Assembly (NCBI GenBank): GCA_000827265.1
Contig: KN834756.1
Coordinates: 1,188,153-1,252,152 of the forward strand
Length of the DNA stretch: 64,000 nt
Source of the DNA: Collybiopsis luxurians FD-317 M1
Lineage: Eukaryota; Basidiomycota; Agaricomycetes; Agaricales; Omphalotaceae
Direction of reading: 5' to 3'
Made by a program: the position numbers and the translations under genes. The notes under the pieces are model-generated. The model saw nothing but the letters and a program-made list of their open reading frames with translations. It was not told where the DNA came from and ran no database searches. Position 1 is the stretch's first letter. The number at the start of each line of letters is the position of its first letter. Below are positions 11,397-23,279 of this stretch, piece after piece.

Positions 11397-13450
11397 TCAA
11401 ATTGGAATAAATTCTATCAAATCCATTTCACCAGCCTCCCATAATTTCTCGAACTTCAGTCCACATTGCTGACTGAAGAGTAGAGATATTGTTAGCTTTG
11501 AATCAGCCGAATGTTCCAGGACACATAACTTACCAGAGGTCAATGTATTCAGAAAGCGCCCGCTCTTTAGCATTGACCAAACTCATCATCACCATGTCAA
11601 GCCCATACATTCTGCCTCGAGCAACGCCATAGTTCGGGAGTAAGGGATGAGGGGCGAGGTCAATATTTCCTTCAGTGCCGGAGTCCAAGCAGGAAAGCGC
11701 ATTTCGTAAGACCACCTCATCTGTCCCATTGTATCACGTCAAATCAAGGGAGAATAGAGACGAAACCAACGTACGAATAATGAGCCTACTACACGGTTTC
11801 ATAGCTCGACGGACATTCTTCAAAATCTGCTTGCTTTCGGCATCCGGCCAATCGTGCCTTGAAATGGTAATGAGCTATAAAGAGCGAAACTGTGATCTCG
11901 ATGATAACATACAAGATAGAGGCAAGCTGGAGAATTGAATCGACGATGAGTAAAACAAAAATGTCATAGTGGTAAAACACCTACATAATAGAAATCGCAC
12001 CCCTCTACGGGTGTTTCGTTAAAGAAGTTGAAAGGAACAAACCGCACTCGATTTTTCTCAAGTGCAGTTGGATGCTCCCTTGCCCAGAACTTCGGAGCGG
12101 CAAGAAATGAATCAATAGAACTCTAAATCGTCCTTAAATAATTAAGTGAGAGAAAACTAACTTGTTCAGCGATGGCTACGGTCGGACCCTGATCTTGAAG
12201 AACCACCTTAAGGTGCGGATAAACTTTGCAAAGGTTCATCGTGACATATCCATTCGATCCGGCGACATCGCAGATGGTAGTATCCAAGGGTTGGGATGCC
12301 CACGGATAGACTCAAAGAGAAGAGATCAAAAATCCAGACGTACACATATCTGGCTTTAACACACCTTTAGCAAGAAAGTGTTCCTTGCCCAAAACGTCGC
12401 CCCATCCAATCATTGCGCGCGCAAACCGCTTCAAGGGAACAGGGTCACAAGAGTAAACAGGAATTTAAAGCAAGCAAAAGATACGAACCTCGCCTCGCAT
12501 TGCCCCGTCTGGCTGGTAAAGAACAATGAAGGGAAACGTGAACGAAAGCCTCAAATTGGCACGAACAATAACTGTACCTGTTGATCGAAGTGAAAAAAAG
12601 GATATCCAACGGCTCGTTGGAATGGTATCCCGTTGTCATTTGTGCAAGGCTTTGTCAGAGTGTCATTCAAACAGGCAGACGCTCGAAGCCCATCATCTAC
12701 TCTAAAATATACGTGTGTGAGATCTTAGTAATAGTATAAAAAATTGACAATCTCACAGGTGCTCGACCATGGAGGAAGATGGATCCGATGACACGAGCTT
12801 CATGCTCAACCGATTGTTAGCAAAAACACCTGGTTTTACTAAAAGCGATTCAGAACGGATAACAATAAGCTAAGTGGGAAAAGGAAGGAGTGCACCAACC
12901 TTCCTTGAAGCAATGCTTTGTCGCAAGAAGACGTAGCATGCGGGTCAATTTTCCAGCATCAATGCCAGAGCGGGCGGCTAGCTCGGTAACTGGCAATCCT
13001 TCAGGGTAGCTCATAAGATGATTGGCAATTCGACCTTCGGTCATAACAGATAAACATGCGGTCTCTGTATGCTACGAGGCCCGTGAATATTACTAGAATA
13101 AATTTAAGAAAATTTTTGGGCCTACTTGAAGTGCTTTCTGTGATCGGGCATTATTGGGCCTCTGAGTAAGTGAATATGTCTTTCGATAGTCTCCGACAAC
13201 TTACATTCAGAATGACAGAACAAGGCGGGGAAGCTATCATGGTCAACTGGGCACAGGCGGCCTCAATGATCCTAACAGCTTTGACCAAGCTGGTAGGCAT
13301 CTTGGCTGGAGTGTCGAAAGGACCAGCGGAAAGGGAGTCAAGAGAAGGAACGGGTTGTCCGACTGCAGCATATTCGTCGATGACGTTCTCGACGGCCCTA
13401 TTGATGAGGTCCGTCAGCTCAGTAATGTGAGTGTTGTCGAAGGTGACCAT
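11397..13450 (-). CDS. family-2 S-adenosylmethionine O-methyltransferase, 13 exons
   Basis: SAM-dependent methyltransferase of the type that methylates hydroxyl groups of aromatic or polyketide metabolites (sterigmatocystin 8-O-methyltransferase-like). Exons (minus): 13450-13205, 13161-13126, 13071-12900, 12829-12757, 12701-12578, 12512-12489, 12428-12365, 12310-12162, 12089-11985, 11926-11913, 11857-11775, 11720-11534, 11472-11397. They total 1353 nt, 450 residues, in one open frame. Order of motifs: winged-helix dimerisation part (VTELAARSGIDAGKLTRMLRLLATKHCF), VFANNRLSMKL, RFARAMIGWGD, SAM motif TTICDVAGSNGYV, acidic VVLQDQGP, ILHDWPDAESKQIL with the catalytic-base position (HD), then MDLIEFIPI at the end. 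The start codon sits in CCACCATGG. Two exons are tiny (24 and 14 nt). The SAM motif has AGSNG where GGGxG is usual. Substrate unknown. Confidence 0.9.
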
Positions 13451-13509
13451 GGTGGCAATTTGTAAAGTGAGCAAAGGAAAAGTCGTAGGTTTTTACTTTA
13501 TAGAAAAAA

Positions 13510-14450
13510 AGCTCTAGGGTGGCTTCAAAGCTCACCATATGCGGATCAAACAAGTCAGTTTATTGGCAACTAATGTGCAGCCCTAGGATAGGCTCAGGCC
13601 CTTCCGCCGGGAGAAACGAGACGGGATACCGACTCGTACTAGATGAGTATGAAGTTCTCACTCGAGTCTATTTCTTCGCCTCATTTCGTGAAGACGAAGA
13701 GGTTTATAAATTCCGTACGTCTGCCACTGCGAAGATCATTCCAAGGTAGGCCTTTTAACTAGATTTCCATGCATGTTTTCGGATTGCCTCAGAAGAACGA
13801 GGCAACAGCTGAACGAAATCCCGGTACTCCTCCCCATCGTTTGAAATCAAATAGCTGTCATCAGAAGCAACGTATCTGCCGCCCGGATCCAAGTAGCGTC
13901 ATGAGGGATGTATATGAATCAGTCAAGCATCCTAGCCGGAAGGAATGAGAAGCGTACCAGCTCACTAATAGGCGAACATGTAGTTCCCACCCTAGCACTT
14001 GAATCTATTTTCTCCACCTCGTTTTCAAAGCACAAGGAGGCTTATAAGGCCCGAACGACTCCCACTGCGAAGAATGTTCCGAGGTAGGACAATGTACCCA
14101 AAGTGATACCCATAGTCGCGATTTTGGGAGGTGATGATCGAAAGGATGACCTCGAAAGTAGTTGTAATAAATACTTCCGCGTTTTATGGAATCCATGGGT
14201 GGATTCATAGGTCACCATATCGCGCCATTCGCCACTGATATGCAGCAATTGAGGTCGGATTGAATGGCGTCATGCTCTTAAGCCTGGAGAAACGAGAAGG
14301 GTACGAACTCTATCTAGAAACAAGGTAGCAGTTCCCACTGAAACCACGATCTCAGAACGTGGATGTTAATAATACACAGAATAATAATTTCCGAAAGGTT
14401 GGCCTGCGAAGAACACTCCGGGCAAGGAGTAGTGGGGCATCAGAACGATG
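13510..14450. repeat. three diverged tandem copies of a 250-350 bp repeat
   Basis: Copies near 13.51-13.75, 13.91-14.09 and 14.20-14.44 kb share ordered words: TCACCATAT, TGCAGC, GGAGAAACGAGA(A/C)GGG-type, AGT(A/T)CTCAC or CAGTTCCCAC, and CACTGCGAAGA followed by TTCC(A/G)AGGTAGG. The order is kept while the sequence is strongly diverged. One stretch of copy 2 on the minus strand is open and hydrophobic, but copy 1 has stops there. The copies abut the upstream side of the O-methyltransferase, so they may hold its promoter. Confidence 0.55.
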
Positions 14451-15493
14451 GCCTTCATCAGTTCTACGTCCACGTGTCGTTAACTTTGAATTATTTTTTT
14501 TTTTTTGACGACGGAGACAATAAGTATACTTGAACTTTATTTCTCCGGCTGCCAATCAAGGAGAATTCGCCTGTCCACGAGAGATTTTTAGCTGATTTGT
14601 CCTTCAGTTAATTTTCTCTAGGGCTGTTCTCGGAATAAAACGGACGAAAAGAAGCACTGGGAGAGGCGGACAGGAAAACTTAAACAACGTCATAATGCAA
14701 GCTCGGCCCGGGCCGTACCTTCATTTCACACGTTTTCCAGTTGTTGTTTCCGTACCGTCACCATGGTTTACCTTCTTTGTATCTCGCGCTTAGCCAATAC
14801 AGCGCGGTCTTCACAATTGGGTCGCCATTGTCAGACATCAGTACTTCAGTGTTCCGGACACGCAGTCCTCTACAATGTCCAACTTTCCGGCAGCTCGCAC
14901 AGCTCTTTCCCTGCCACCTGCCCCCTTCCACCGACTTACTTGCTAAGACTGTTGTCTAGTGTGATAATCCCTCTTCGAGTTTTTTTTCCAACAGTCTGCC
15001 GACGGAGCTTCCGTGTACTGCGCAGGCTCAGCACTGGCTATCGCCATTGTGCCGTGCCGCAGTCGAAGCAACGAACTGAGTCAAAAGAGCAGGACCCAGC
15101 GCAACTGGAAGGCTGTTCTAAATTTCGAAAACCAAATCGTGCTATAAGCGAACGGAAGAAATTCATACGACAGCAATGAAACTAGATTAATTGAACTTGG
15201 TTTTGATTACGCGAGGCTAGTCAACTGGGGAAGGCTAAGGCTACGCTTCGCAATAGCATGAGCATCCCAACCTGCAGCTTACTCCACTTGTGTACAGGTC
15301 GAAAGTGGTGTTATCGTACGAGGCTAGTACTTATAGCGTCTCTCAATGATAGTACCATAAATAAAAACCCGCAAGCCGTAACCATATGACCGCTTCCAGA
15401 AGGCAATACGAGACGGTATACGAGAAGCCGCATGGCCGTAACTGTAGACCGTATTTTATGGTTACGGTGCGGATCCCTAGGGTCCGCTTTTGA
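14451..15493. other. intergenic; small hairpin near 15.38-15.47 kb
   Basis: No gene is recognised. CCGTAACCATA at 15376-15386 is mirrored by TATGGTTACGG at 15457-15467. The 15.05-15.49 kb part lies beside the assembly repeat. Confidence 0.45.
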
Positions 15494-16413
15494 CCATAAG
15501 GATTAATCCTTCACAACGCCATGGTTTGAAGCAGGGAAAAAGTGTCAGATCAATTAATATCACAATCAATATCAGGTCTCGTTCGGATATTCAGTAGCAC
15601 AAAGTGTTTGTTATCCAAATTTCGGAAAGCGTCAGAAAGGAGAAGTGAGAGTAGCTACTAGCGAGTAGTTATTGAAAAAAAGGAGTGACTTGACTACTGG
15701 TGAATGTTAGGTTTGTAGGTGGCTCTAGTCCGGAAAAAGGTAATGAGTAGAAAACAAATAAATAAGCAAAAATTTCTGACTTCCGACCTTCAAATAGCTA
15801 CTCTTTAGTTGCACTCCTGCTGTGCCTCCTCAATGTCTTTCCGGATACCCACAGTAAAGTAACCCTTTCAAATTATATAGTCTTTTAGCTCAAAGCAATT
15901 GCAAACCTTTAGCACGAGGAGCTTACATTGGAAATCCAAGTCCGAAAGCACAGGCCGCGAGGACTGTATCACCTAATCCGTATCCTAGCTTGCGATACCT
16001 AGGCCACGATTAGTTATCAGCTGATTCATGGGATGACAATATAAAATGCGCACATGGCTGGTGAACATAGAGGTAAAGCAAAGCCAACCAGTGAGCGGAG
16101 TAGTGAAAGACCGCTAAGTGCTATATGAATGGTTATGTAAACTCAGTCAGTCTATTATAAGAAAGGAAGAGTACTCTGAGTAACACACCTGGGGCGGCAT
16201 TGACGGTGTACGTGTCAATGATATAAGTCTGAATTGCCTGCCAGTTAACAGCGATTCCGATGCTGATGGGTCGGCACATGAGACATTGAGGAATGGAGTA
16301 CGTAGGAATTATTACCCTGTCATGAATAGACCCTTTCCAATTGCTCAGACGGAGAAGAATTCGAGAGGGACTAGCTATACTTGCAATATCCGGTACAATC
16401 CAATGCACACTTA
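15494..16413. repeat. duplicated copy 1 ending at a sequence gap
   Basis: Practically identical to 16574-17494; the only difference I find is one extra base early in copy 2. It stops exactly at a run of 20 N (16414-16433). It contains a second 3' end of the DHA1 transporter gene (stop codon at 15798). Identity of this degree, one copy ending at a gap, points to unmerged contig ends. Confidence 0.9.
15798..16413 (-). pseudogene. partial second 3' end of the DHA1 transporter
   Basis: Repeats the last exons of the gene at 16879-19305: NWQAIQTYIIDTYTVNAAP, LSGLSLLRSLVGFALPL and the C-terminal SGKTLRRHSRSATKE before TAG. It has no upstream exons because the copy is cut by the N gap. Probably an assembly artefact rather than a biological gene fragment. 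Confidence 0.8.
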
Positions 16414-16433
16414 NNNNNNNNNNNNNNNNNNNN
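16414..16433. other. assembly gap (20 N)
   Basis: Twenty undetermined bases. About 140 bp of unique sequence (16434-16573) separates the gap from the second copy of the repeat. Confidence 1.
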
Positions 16434-16573
16434 CCTCTCGTTTCGTTTCTTTTTACCAATCATACTAAGAGCAAAGTAAAGATACTCACATTATTTGAAG
16501 TCCAAGGGATAGATAAAAAATGGGAGAAATGTAGGAAACTCCAGGTGATCCTGCGTCCTTGCCCCTCGACCAG

Positions 16574-17494
16574 CCATAAGGATTAATCCTTCACAACGCC
16601 ATGGTTTGAAGACAGGGAAAAAGTGTCAGATCAATTAATATCACAATCAATATCAGGTCTCGTTCGGATATTCAGTAGCACAAAGTGTTTGTTATCCAAA
16701 TTTCGGAAAGCGTCAGAAAGGAGAAGTGAGAGTAGCTACTAGCGAGTAGTTATTGAAAAAAAGGAGTGACTTGACTACTGGTGAATGTTAGGTTTGTAGG
16801 TGGCTCTAGTCCGGAAAAAGGTAATGAGTAGAAAACAAATAAATAAGCAAAAATTTCTGACTTCCGACCTTCAAATAGCTACTCTTTAGTTGCACTCCTG
16901 CTGTGCCTCCTCAATGTCTTTCCGGATACCCACAGTAAAGTAACCCTTTCAAATTATATAGTCTTTTAGCTCAAAGCAATTGCAAACCTTTAGCACGAGG
17001 AGCTTACATTGGAAATCCAAGTCCGAAAGCACAGGCCGCGAGGACTGTATCACCTAATCCGTATCCTAGCTTGCGATACCTAGGCCACGATTAGTTATCA
17101 GCTGATTCATGGGATGACAATATAAAATGCGCACATGGCTGGTGAACATAGAGGTAAAGCAAAGCCAACCAGTGAGCGGAGTAGTGAAAGACCGCTAAGT
17201 GCTATATGAATGGTTATGTAAACTCAGTCAGTCTATTATAAGAAAGGAAGAGTACTCTGAGTAACACACCTGGGGCGGCATTGACGGTGTACGTGTCAAT
17301 GATATAAGTCTGAATTGCCTGCCAGTTAACAGCGATTCCGATGCTGATGGGTCGGCACATGAGACATTGAGGAATGGAGTACGTAGGAATTATTACCCTG
17401 TCATGAATAGACCCTTTCCAATTGCTCAGACGGAGAAGAATTCGAGAGGGACTAGCTATACTTGCAATATCCGGTACAATCCAATGCACACTTA
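16574..17494. repeat. duplicated copy 2, continuous with the transporter gene
   Basis: Second copy of 15494-16413. It runs on without interruption into the upstream exons of the DHA1 transporter, so this is the copy that belongs to the real gene. Confidence 0.9.
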
Positions 17495-19305
17495 CTCTTG
17501 CTGTCCAACCTAGCGGAATGTTTCAGCGATCGGCTTTCCGAAGCAATAGTGACCACCGCATATTTACCAGTGACAAGTAGACCAACAGGAAGGAGGATTG
17601 TGGCAGGGAACATAATTGCTAGATCATAAGATTCCACGCTTTGTAGAACCAGACTGTAACTCTCAAATAATTTTCAATACTTACGCAGTCGGAACTCCGG
17701 CCGTCCCTTTTCCTCTGTCTTCATGAGTCGCGCATGTATTCTGTCCAGGAGATGATTAGCTATTTGCGCGCCTCCATACAATCCCAGGCCAAGAGCCAGA
17801 TAGTGAAGGCCTGCGATACCCAGACTTTGGTGGTAAACGGAAGTGTAGATACCAGCAATTGAAGTTAAGAGCACTATGACACTTTCAATTCAGAGTTAAT
17901 GTTGATCAATGGAACGTGTAACAAACGGTATGTAAGTCCTGGTAACCATAGTAATAAGCAAGTAAGAAAATTTGCACCCAGCTTGTATTGAAATCCTACC
18001 GTATCTAATTGACATCAGGACAAAACTTCACATTGGTATGCTTTGATGAGACTTACATATATGCCAGGTAGATACCAAGCAGCTGCGCTATCGGCTCCGT
18101 TAACAGTAACCTGAAAGGGTATACTAGCAATTTCGGAATGGATGGTCTGCTAGAAAGATCTGAGTAAACACACATCTGCATAGCAAACCTTGGTCGACTA
18201 ACTTCGCTTGGTCTGCCTGATAGATCGTGATATATCGCACAATTGCGATTGGCTCGAGTCTTTGAAGTTTCGCTGCTTTTTGGCGAAGCAAAACTGGAGC
18301 AAATGCTATAACGTGAATTAGACAGTGTTTTAAATAACCACATGGCTGTAGTAAGTCACGCAGTAAACTTACTTTCTTTCAACCAAATGAACGAGATAAT
18401 TTGTATGACAACAGCGGCTATCGTCGTTGACCAAAACTGAAGAACAGATGTAAGAGAGAAAACTAAAAATCGAAAACTCAATACTCACAACCCATTGCCA
18501 GGTAGTTGAACTGGCTATCCACGCGCCGACGATAGGCCCAATAATTGGGCCAAGAAGTGGGGCCAAAGCATAGATTGTCACGGCGCGCCCACGCTCTTGA
18601 ACGCTCCAGCAGTCATTTATGACGCCGGCGCCAATCTAGATCAAGTTAGCGTGCAAGGAATAGGTGTTGTGCAAAGGAATACGTACAACCAAAGGTGCAC
18701 TTCCTCCGATTCCAGCAAGGAACCGAGCAGCTAATATTTGGCTGGGCGTTTTTGACCATGCACAACCAAGATTAAAGGCTGGGAATGGAATTGAGAATAT
18801 CATCGAAACTATGGAAAATCACACTCTTACCGATAAAGAGAATATTTCCGCCTTGCACCAGTCTTAATCGACCAAAAATTTGGGAAGCCGGCCCAAAAAA
18901 AAGTAGTCCAAAGGCTAATCATTTGCGTTAGTAGTCTTTAATTATTTATAATGCCTTTGGAGGCTTACCATAGGCGAGAATATATATTGAAACACAAAGC
19001 GGCTCAAACACCGAACTCGTGGCGTGCAGGTCTAGTTTCACCTGAGCAGCTGCTGGGGAGATCATTGATGAGGACATGGGCGAAAGCATGTTATACAGCG
19101 AGACAAGTCCAGTGGCCAGCCATTTTGACCTGTATGTCCAGCTTAGAGGAACCAGACAGTATTTAGCAATTCAAAATGAGCATCTTTCAGAAAGTACAAA
19201 CTTTTTGGGATTCTCTGGATCATTTTCACCCTCCCAATCAACAACAACTACTACGGGTTCATGAATATTCACTTTTCCTTCAAGTTGGGTCATGGTGAGT
19301 TGCAT
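16879..19305 (-). CDS. DHA1-family MFS transporter (drug/polyamine:H+ antiporter type), many exons
   Basis: Twelve-helix proton antiporter of the DHA1 class, expected at the plasma membrane and usually exporting drugs or polyamines. Start ATG at 19305 (MQLTMTQLEG; a second ATG is four codons later), stop TAG at 16879. Order: WEGENDPENPKNWTYRSKW (typical pre-helix-1 signature), SPMSSSMISPAAAQ, SVFEPLCVSIYILAYAFGLL, FGPASQIFGRLRLVQGGN, ARFLAGIGGSAPLVIGAG, WSVQERGRAVTIYALAPL, LGPIIGPIVGAWIASSTTW (antiporter motif C region), ETFAPVLLRQKAAKL, LTEPIAQLLGIYLAY, YHQSLGIAGLHYLALG, PEFRLPIMFPATILLPVG, WTARVSVHWIVPDI and SGKTLRRHSRSATKE at the end. GT-AG introns join these in frame at every junction I tested. 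The joins near 17.88-18.06 kb and after VHWIVPDI are unresolved. Substrate unknown. Confidence 0.85.
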
Positions 19306-22300
19306 GGAACACCTCCAGCTGGGAATTTAAACGGGCAAGGCTCCTGAAACAGGAGTAGTGATGCAGTTTTCAATTTAGTTTTGATGTCAGAAGGGAGGCG
19401 GACCAGCAAGACAGTGCCGTTCGGAAGTCGCGAGATTTAATGATTTACATCAATCTTGACTTTTTAGTAACGAAATGTCACTTAGCAACATTGGCTGTTC
19501 AGCCACGAAAAACTGTTTTATTGGATCCGTGCATTCTTTGATGGATTTTGAATGTCCTGCAGGATAGCAGCATCTGGATCAGCAGAAGACGTGGTCGTCC
19601 AAGCGGCTGGTGCAATGAAGGTGACAGCTTAACAGATAGGCGGCCGGGTGCTGCGCAGCGTGGCAAGGTCCGGAAAATAATTATTTGATATCGGTGTACA
19701 ATAATATGGTCCTCATCTTCTATAATCACTTTAAATCGCACCTTGCACCGATCTTACAATCAAAACACTATGGTCCGACTTTCCAAAGACATTAAAGCCT
19801 GTATTACTGAGTTATTTCAAGTCCAACAACGAATGTGCGGTCAGATATTATGAATGGCAGGCGTTTGACATACAAAGTAGGCCATTGCACAGTATGTTTG
19901 ACATATACAAGACTGGAAGCTGTTTGAGCGATGAGCTCAATAAGTTGTAGAAATTGTGACATCAGACCAGCGTCAGATGCGGGTGATGCATCAACATGTC
20001 AATATGACGCTGTCCTGGAGAGAAGGGATGAGAGAAGTTTTTTGACGCAAACACAATCAAAGCATCTGCACTGATATGGGCACCTCATTATCTATAAGTA
20101 TGTGAACATTACGGCATTCAGCACCCCAGAAAATTCGACCATAGGGGATTCTTTCAGGCCTAGTAATATAGCACAGAAATATCAAAGGCACAAGGGGCAA
20201 AGGGTTGGGTATACTTGGGCTATTCGCCTCACACTGCCAGACCGCACCCATGCAGTGCAGTGGTTGGCTACAAATTGTCACGTAGTAGAGTATGGACTAT
20301 TCACAACTGCGTCAAACATTAGTAAATATTTCTCAATTATTGAGAATATTTAAGAGCTGCACCACGTCAAAAATTGATGATCACCGGCGCCGGATTGGAG
20401 GATTTAAATCCATTTTGATTCCAGTGTACATACATACCGTTTAATTAAAGTAAATAACTCAGGGAATATCGAAGTGCAATGCGGCGGGACCAAAACAACC
20501 TAGACTCGGCCCATCCCTGACATTCCCATTCGTGAGGTTGAGACACGAATATGCTTGAATATTCCAATCCCAATAGTAATCAGATCCTCTATCCAAAACA
20601 CATTGACACCTTCCCTCAAGAGGAGTTAGGTCCTCGCAAGGCCGGATCAGGCAACGGTTAGCCTTCCCCAGGACGAGCGGCATTCCAACAGGAATGAATA
20701 AACGCATCATTCAGCTTCCCGCGGGAAGAGTCAGCGCCGCCTAAGCGCAGTCAGTTGGGCATCAGCTAAAACAGTCGGCGGACGCCCACAGGAGTGTAAC
20801 CCAGGTGGCAGCAGCGAGAATAGCACAATTAAGTATGGCGGGGTGAAGACATCACGAGAATGATCACAGAGGTACAAAGTCAGAGCGTAAATGGCAGTGG
20901 CAGGAAGGGCAGGGGCACAAAGCCTGTCAAGAGTAATTAATGGTTGCAGAACGAGGGTCAGAGTCCTTTTTTGCTTCCAGTGTACACGCCGACTATTGAA
21001 GTAAAGTAATCACAAATAACTAAGGGAATATTTTTAATGCAGAGTCAATGGATGAGGAACAAACATCCCGGAGTCAGCTCAACCTTGACACTGTAAGTCC
21101 ACGATGAAGGGTGACGGCGACTCCTGAAACTGATGTAGGACTCGAAAGTTCTCAATCCAGGATTGATGCCGGACGAGCGGGAATGAGGTGCCGAAGTCAG
21201 GGGAAAGGGGATAGAGGCCCGCCAAGGAATGTTAGAAATTGGGTATCCAAAATCTTTCAAACAACGCACAGGTTCAAGGTATTTTGTATGGCTGAGAACC
21301 CCGTACCAAAAAAGCATCCGAATTAGCACAAGCCATAATCGTCTAGACTGCAGATGATCATCATAGAGGTGACAGCGCAACAGATTTCATTGAGGCCATG
21401 GCGAAGCATGCCCTGTAGCGAGGTAGGTAATTTCAGCGAAATAGGGTCCTCGTCTACTACGGATAACGAAGTAAAGATGTAAAACGAAGTAAAAAAGGAT
21501 CAAGTTGACCGGTTTGATCGGCCTTTCGGCCTGCTCACAGCTTGCGACTGGCAATTTGGGCCGCTTTTCATATTGAGCCGGCAAAATTTGGCAGGGACAA
21601 GTCGGATCAACTTTGGCAAGTAAAACTGAATTAATTATAACTGAACCCACATTATCCTCATTGGACAATGTAACGCCGATATCTGGGCGTACACAAGTTT
21701 TTCTTAATCATGATCACATCGTTGGGCGAATTTTGCGACAGCAATCGATGAAAACCGCCTTCCATTCCTCAGGAACTATCCTACGCCACGTTGGGGGTGT
21801 CATGTGCACTGCCTTGCTGTATGTTTACCCCTAGAGGAAGGTTATGTCCATCTAAACAAGTAGAACTGTACCCTGTCAAATTCTCAAACTTGTTTGATCG
21901 AGTGTGCTATCTTAAAATTGGGGCGCAAAGTGTCATTTCTTCGACCGGCGCCTTGTCAATAGCTTTGTGAATTTGTGGAGCAGCACCTTGACAAGGTCTC
22001 TTTTCCCGGTCCCAGATATACTGCAATATATCCCCTTACACGACTTTTGAAGTCGAAACACCACAGTCTAGACTCACTAACGTCAAAACGAGTGCAACCG
22101 AGCTACCTCAAGTTCAACAACGTATCAGGTCGCCGTCAGCTTTCTAGTATGGCAGGCGTTTGATAGGGCACAGAACTCTCAACTGCCACAACGGGGCAAG
22201 GGTGGGTGTACTTCGTTTACTATACGATTGTATCTACTCCAGGGCAAATGCGTTTGCCTCTGTCGAGTATGGCTTGGAGTATAATGCTTAGTTCTGCCGA

Positions 22301-23279
22301 AATCTTCGCTTTGACTGCCAGCTGTTCAATTTACGATTTCACATAACGGATCGTTCTTTTATCCTATGCTAAACAATCATTCGCGCATTTATAATAATAT
22401 GCAGAGAAGCTTCAATAATGATCCTCTATGACGATAAGGAACAATTGCTAATTGCTATCTTGTATTGAACGAGTGGTGTCCCCGTTCTTTGTAAATAGAT
22501 ATTGCTCCGAGCTTACAAGATTTCAGAAAATGCCAGTTTACACAAGGTGTAGCTTACAATGAGTTATTGAACTTCCGAAAACCATACACTAAAAATGAGA
22601 GAAATTCCCTTGCATGCTGTATGCAAGGTGTCTAGTGTTTATTTACAATCAGTTTTTTGTAAACACGAGACATTACTGTAACATAGCGGGTGATGTGACT
22701 TGATAAGTTTCAAGTTTAAATATCTTATGTAGAAATTCATGTTGCCGTGAAAGGTGACTTGACCCTTATCATCCTTGATAATTAGTAGATTATTCTTGGG
22801 ATAACGCCTCAATACTTGTTTGATGTCGATGCTTGCCCCATCCAAACTCCCATTTTTGGAACCCAAGCACTAACATGCAGTGTAGCTTGTGAAATAACAT
22901 GAAACAGGTGGAAGGGTTAAATGTAGAATCTTAAGATTTCATGATGTGATTGTGACAACGGGAAGTAATCTTGCTCTTGACACATGTGCCTGTGATTATA
23001 ATGGCCACATGTCCGAGGAAGGTTCAGTTCAGCGACGTAGTCCGGCTCTTCCGAGAATATGACGATGATTAATCTTTCGGTGATTCCAGGTACATTCGTA
23101 CTTGGATATAAGAATTCCTTGGCCGCTCATAGCCTTTCAAGTCTAAGAAGCTCAGATGTCCTTGATACCTGAGTGTGGTATTCCTCCCAATATTGCTTTA
23201 ATGTATGATAATTTCCTCGCATATTCCTATTACTCATCCTCATTCCTTTCGTAAAATTCCCATCACAGAACAGGACCTT
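19306..23279. other. gene-poor region with diverged repeats
   Basis: No secure gene. A segment around 20.41-20.48 kb (TCCAGTGTACAT... AATAACTCAGGGAATAT) recurs in altered form at 20.97-21.03 kb, and AGTCCAACAACG/TGGCAGGCGTTTGA-type words recur at 19.82 and 22.11 kb. The 22.2-23.2 kb part is AT-rich without clear structure. Confidence 0.45.
20459..20710 (-). CDS. possible small cysteine-rich protein exon
   Basis: An 83-codon ATG frame with seven cysteines (CLIRPC, GRCQC, YSCLNL, LGCFG) ends in TGA. Upstream on the same strand another frame reads CAILAAATWVTLLWASADC, which looks like a signal peptide, but the two are not joined by a splice I can prove. It might be a small secreted protein or a relic of one. 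No family is recognised. Confidence 0.25.
   Translation of the reverse strand: MMRLFIPVGMPLVLGKANRCLIRPCEDLTPLEGRCQCVLDRGSDYYWDWNIQAYSCLNLTNGNVRDGPSLGCFGPAALHFDIP

Noticed and set aside
52..13450. A single metabolic cluster joining dioxygenase, sugar transporter, O-methyltransferase and DHA1 exporter
   Set aside because: The genes lie 4-6 kb apart with transposons between them and no shared control site or pathway logic is visible.
14741..15179. Overlapping plus-strand frames of 72 and 138 codons
   Set aside because: No domain, low-complexity composition and no splice partners; likely chance.
15376..15467. Small inverted repeat as a transcription terminator or structured RNA
   Set aside because: Short stem of 11 bp with a 70-bp loop, beside an assembly problem; not enough to call.
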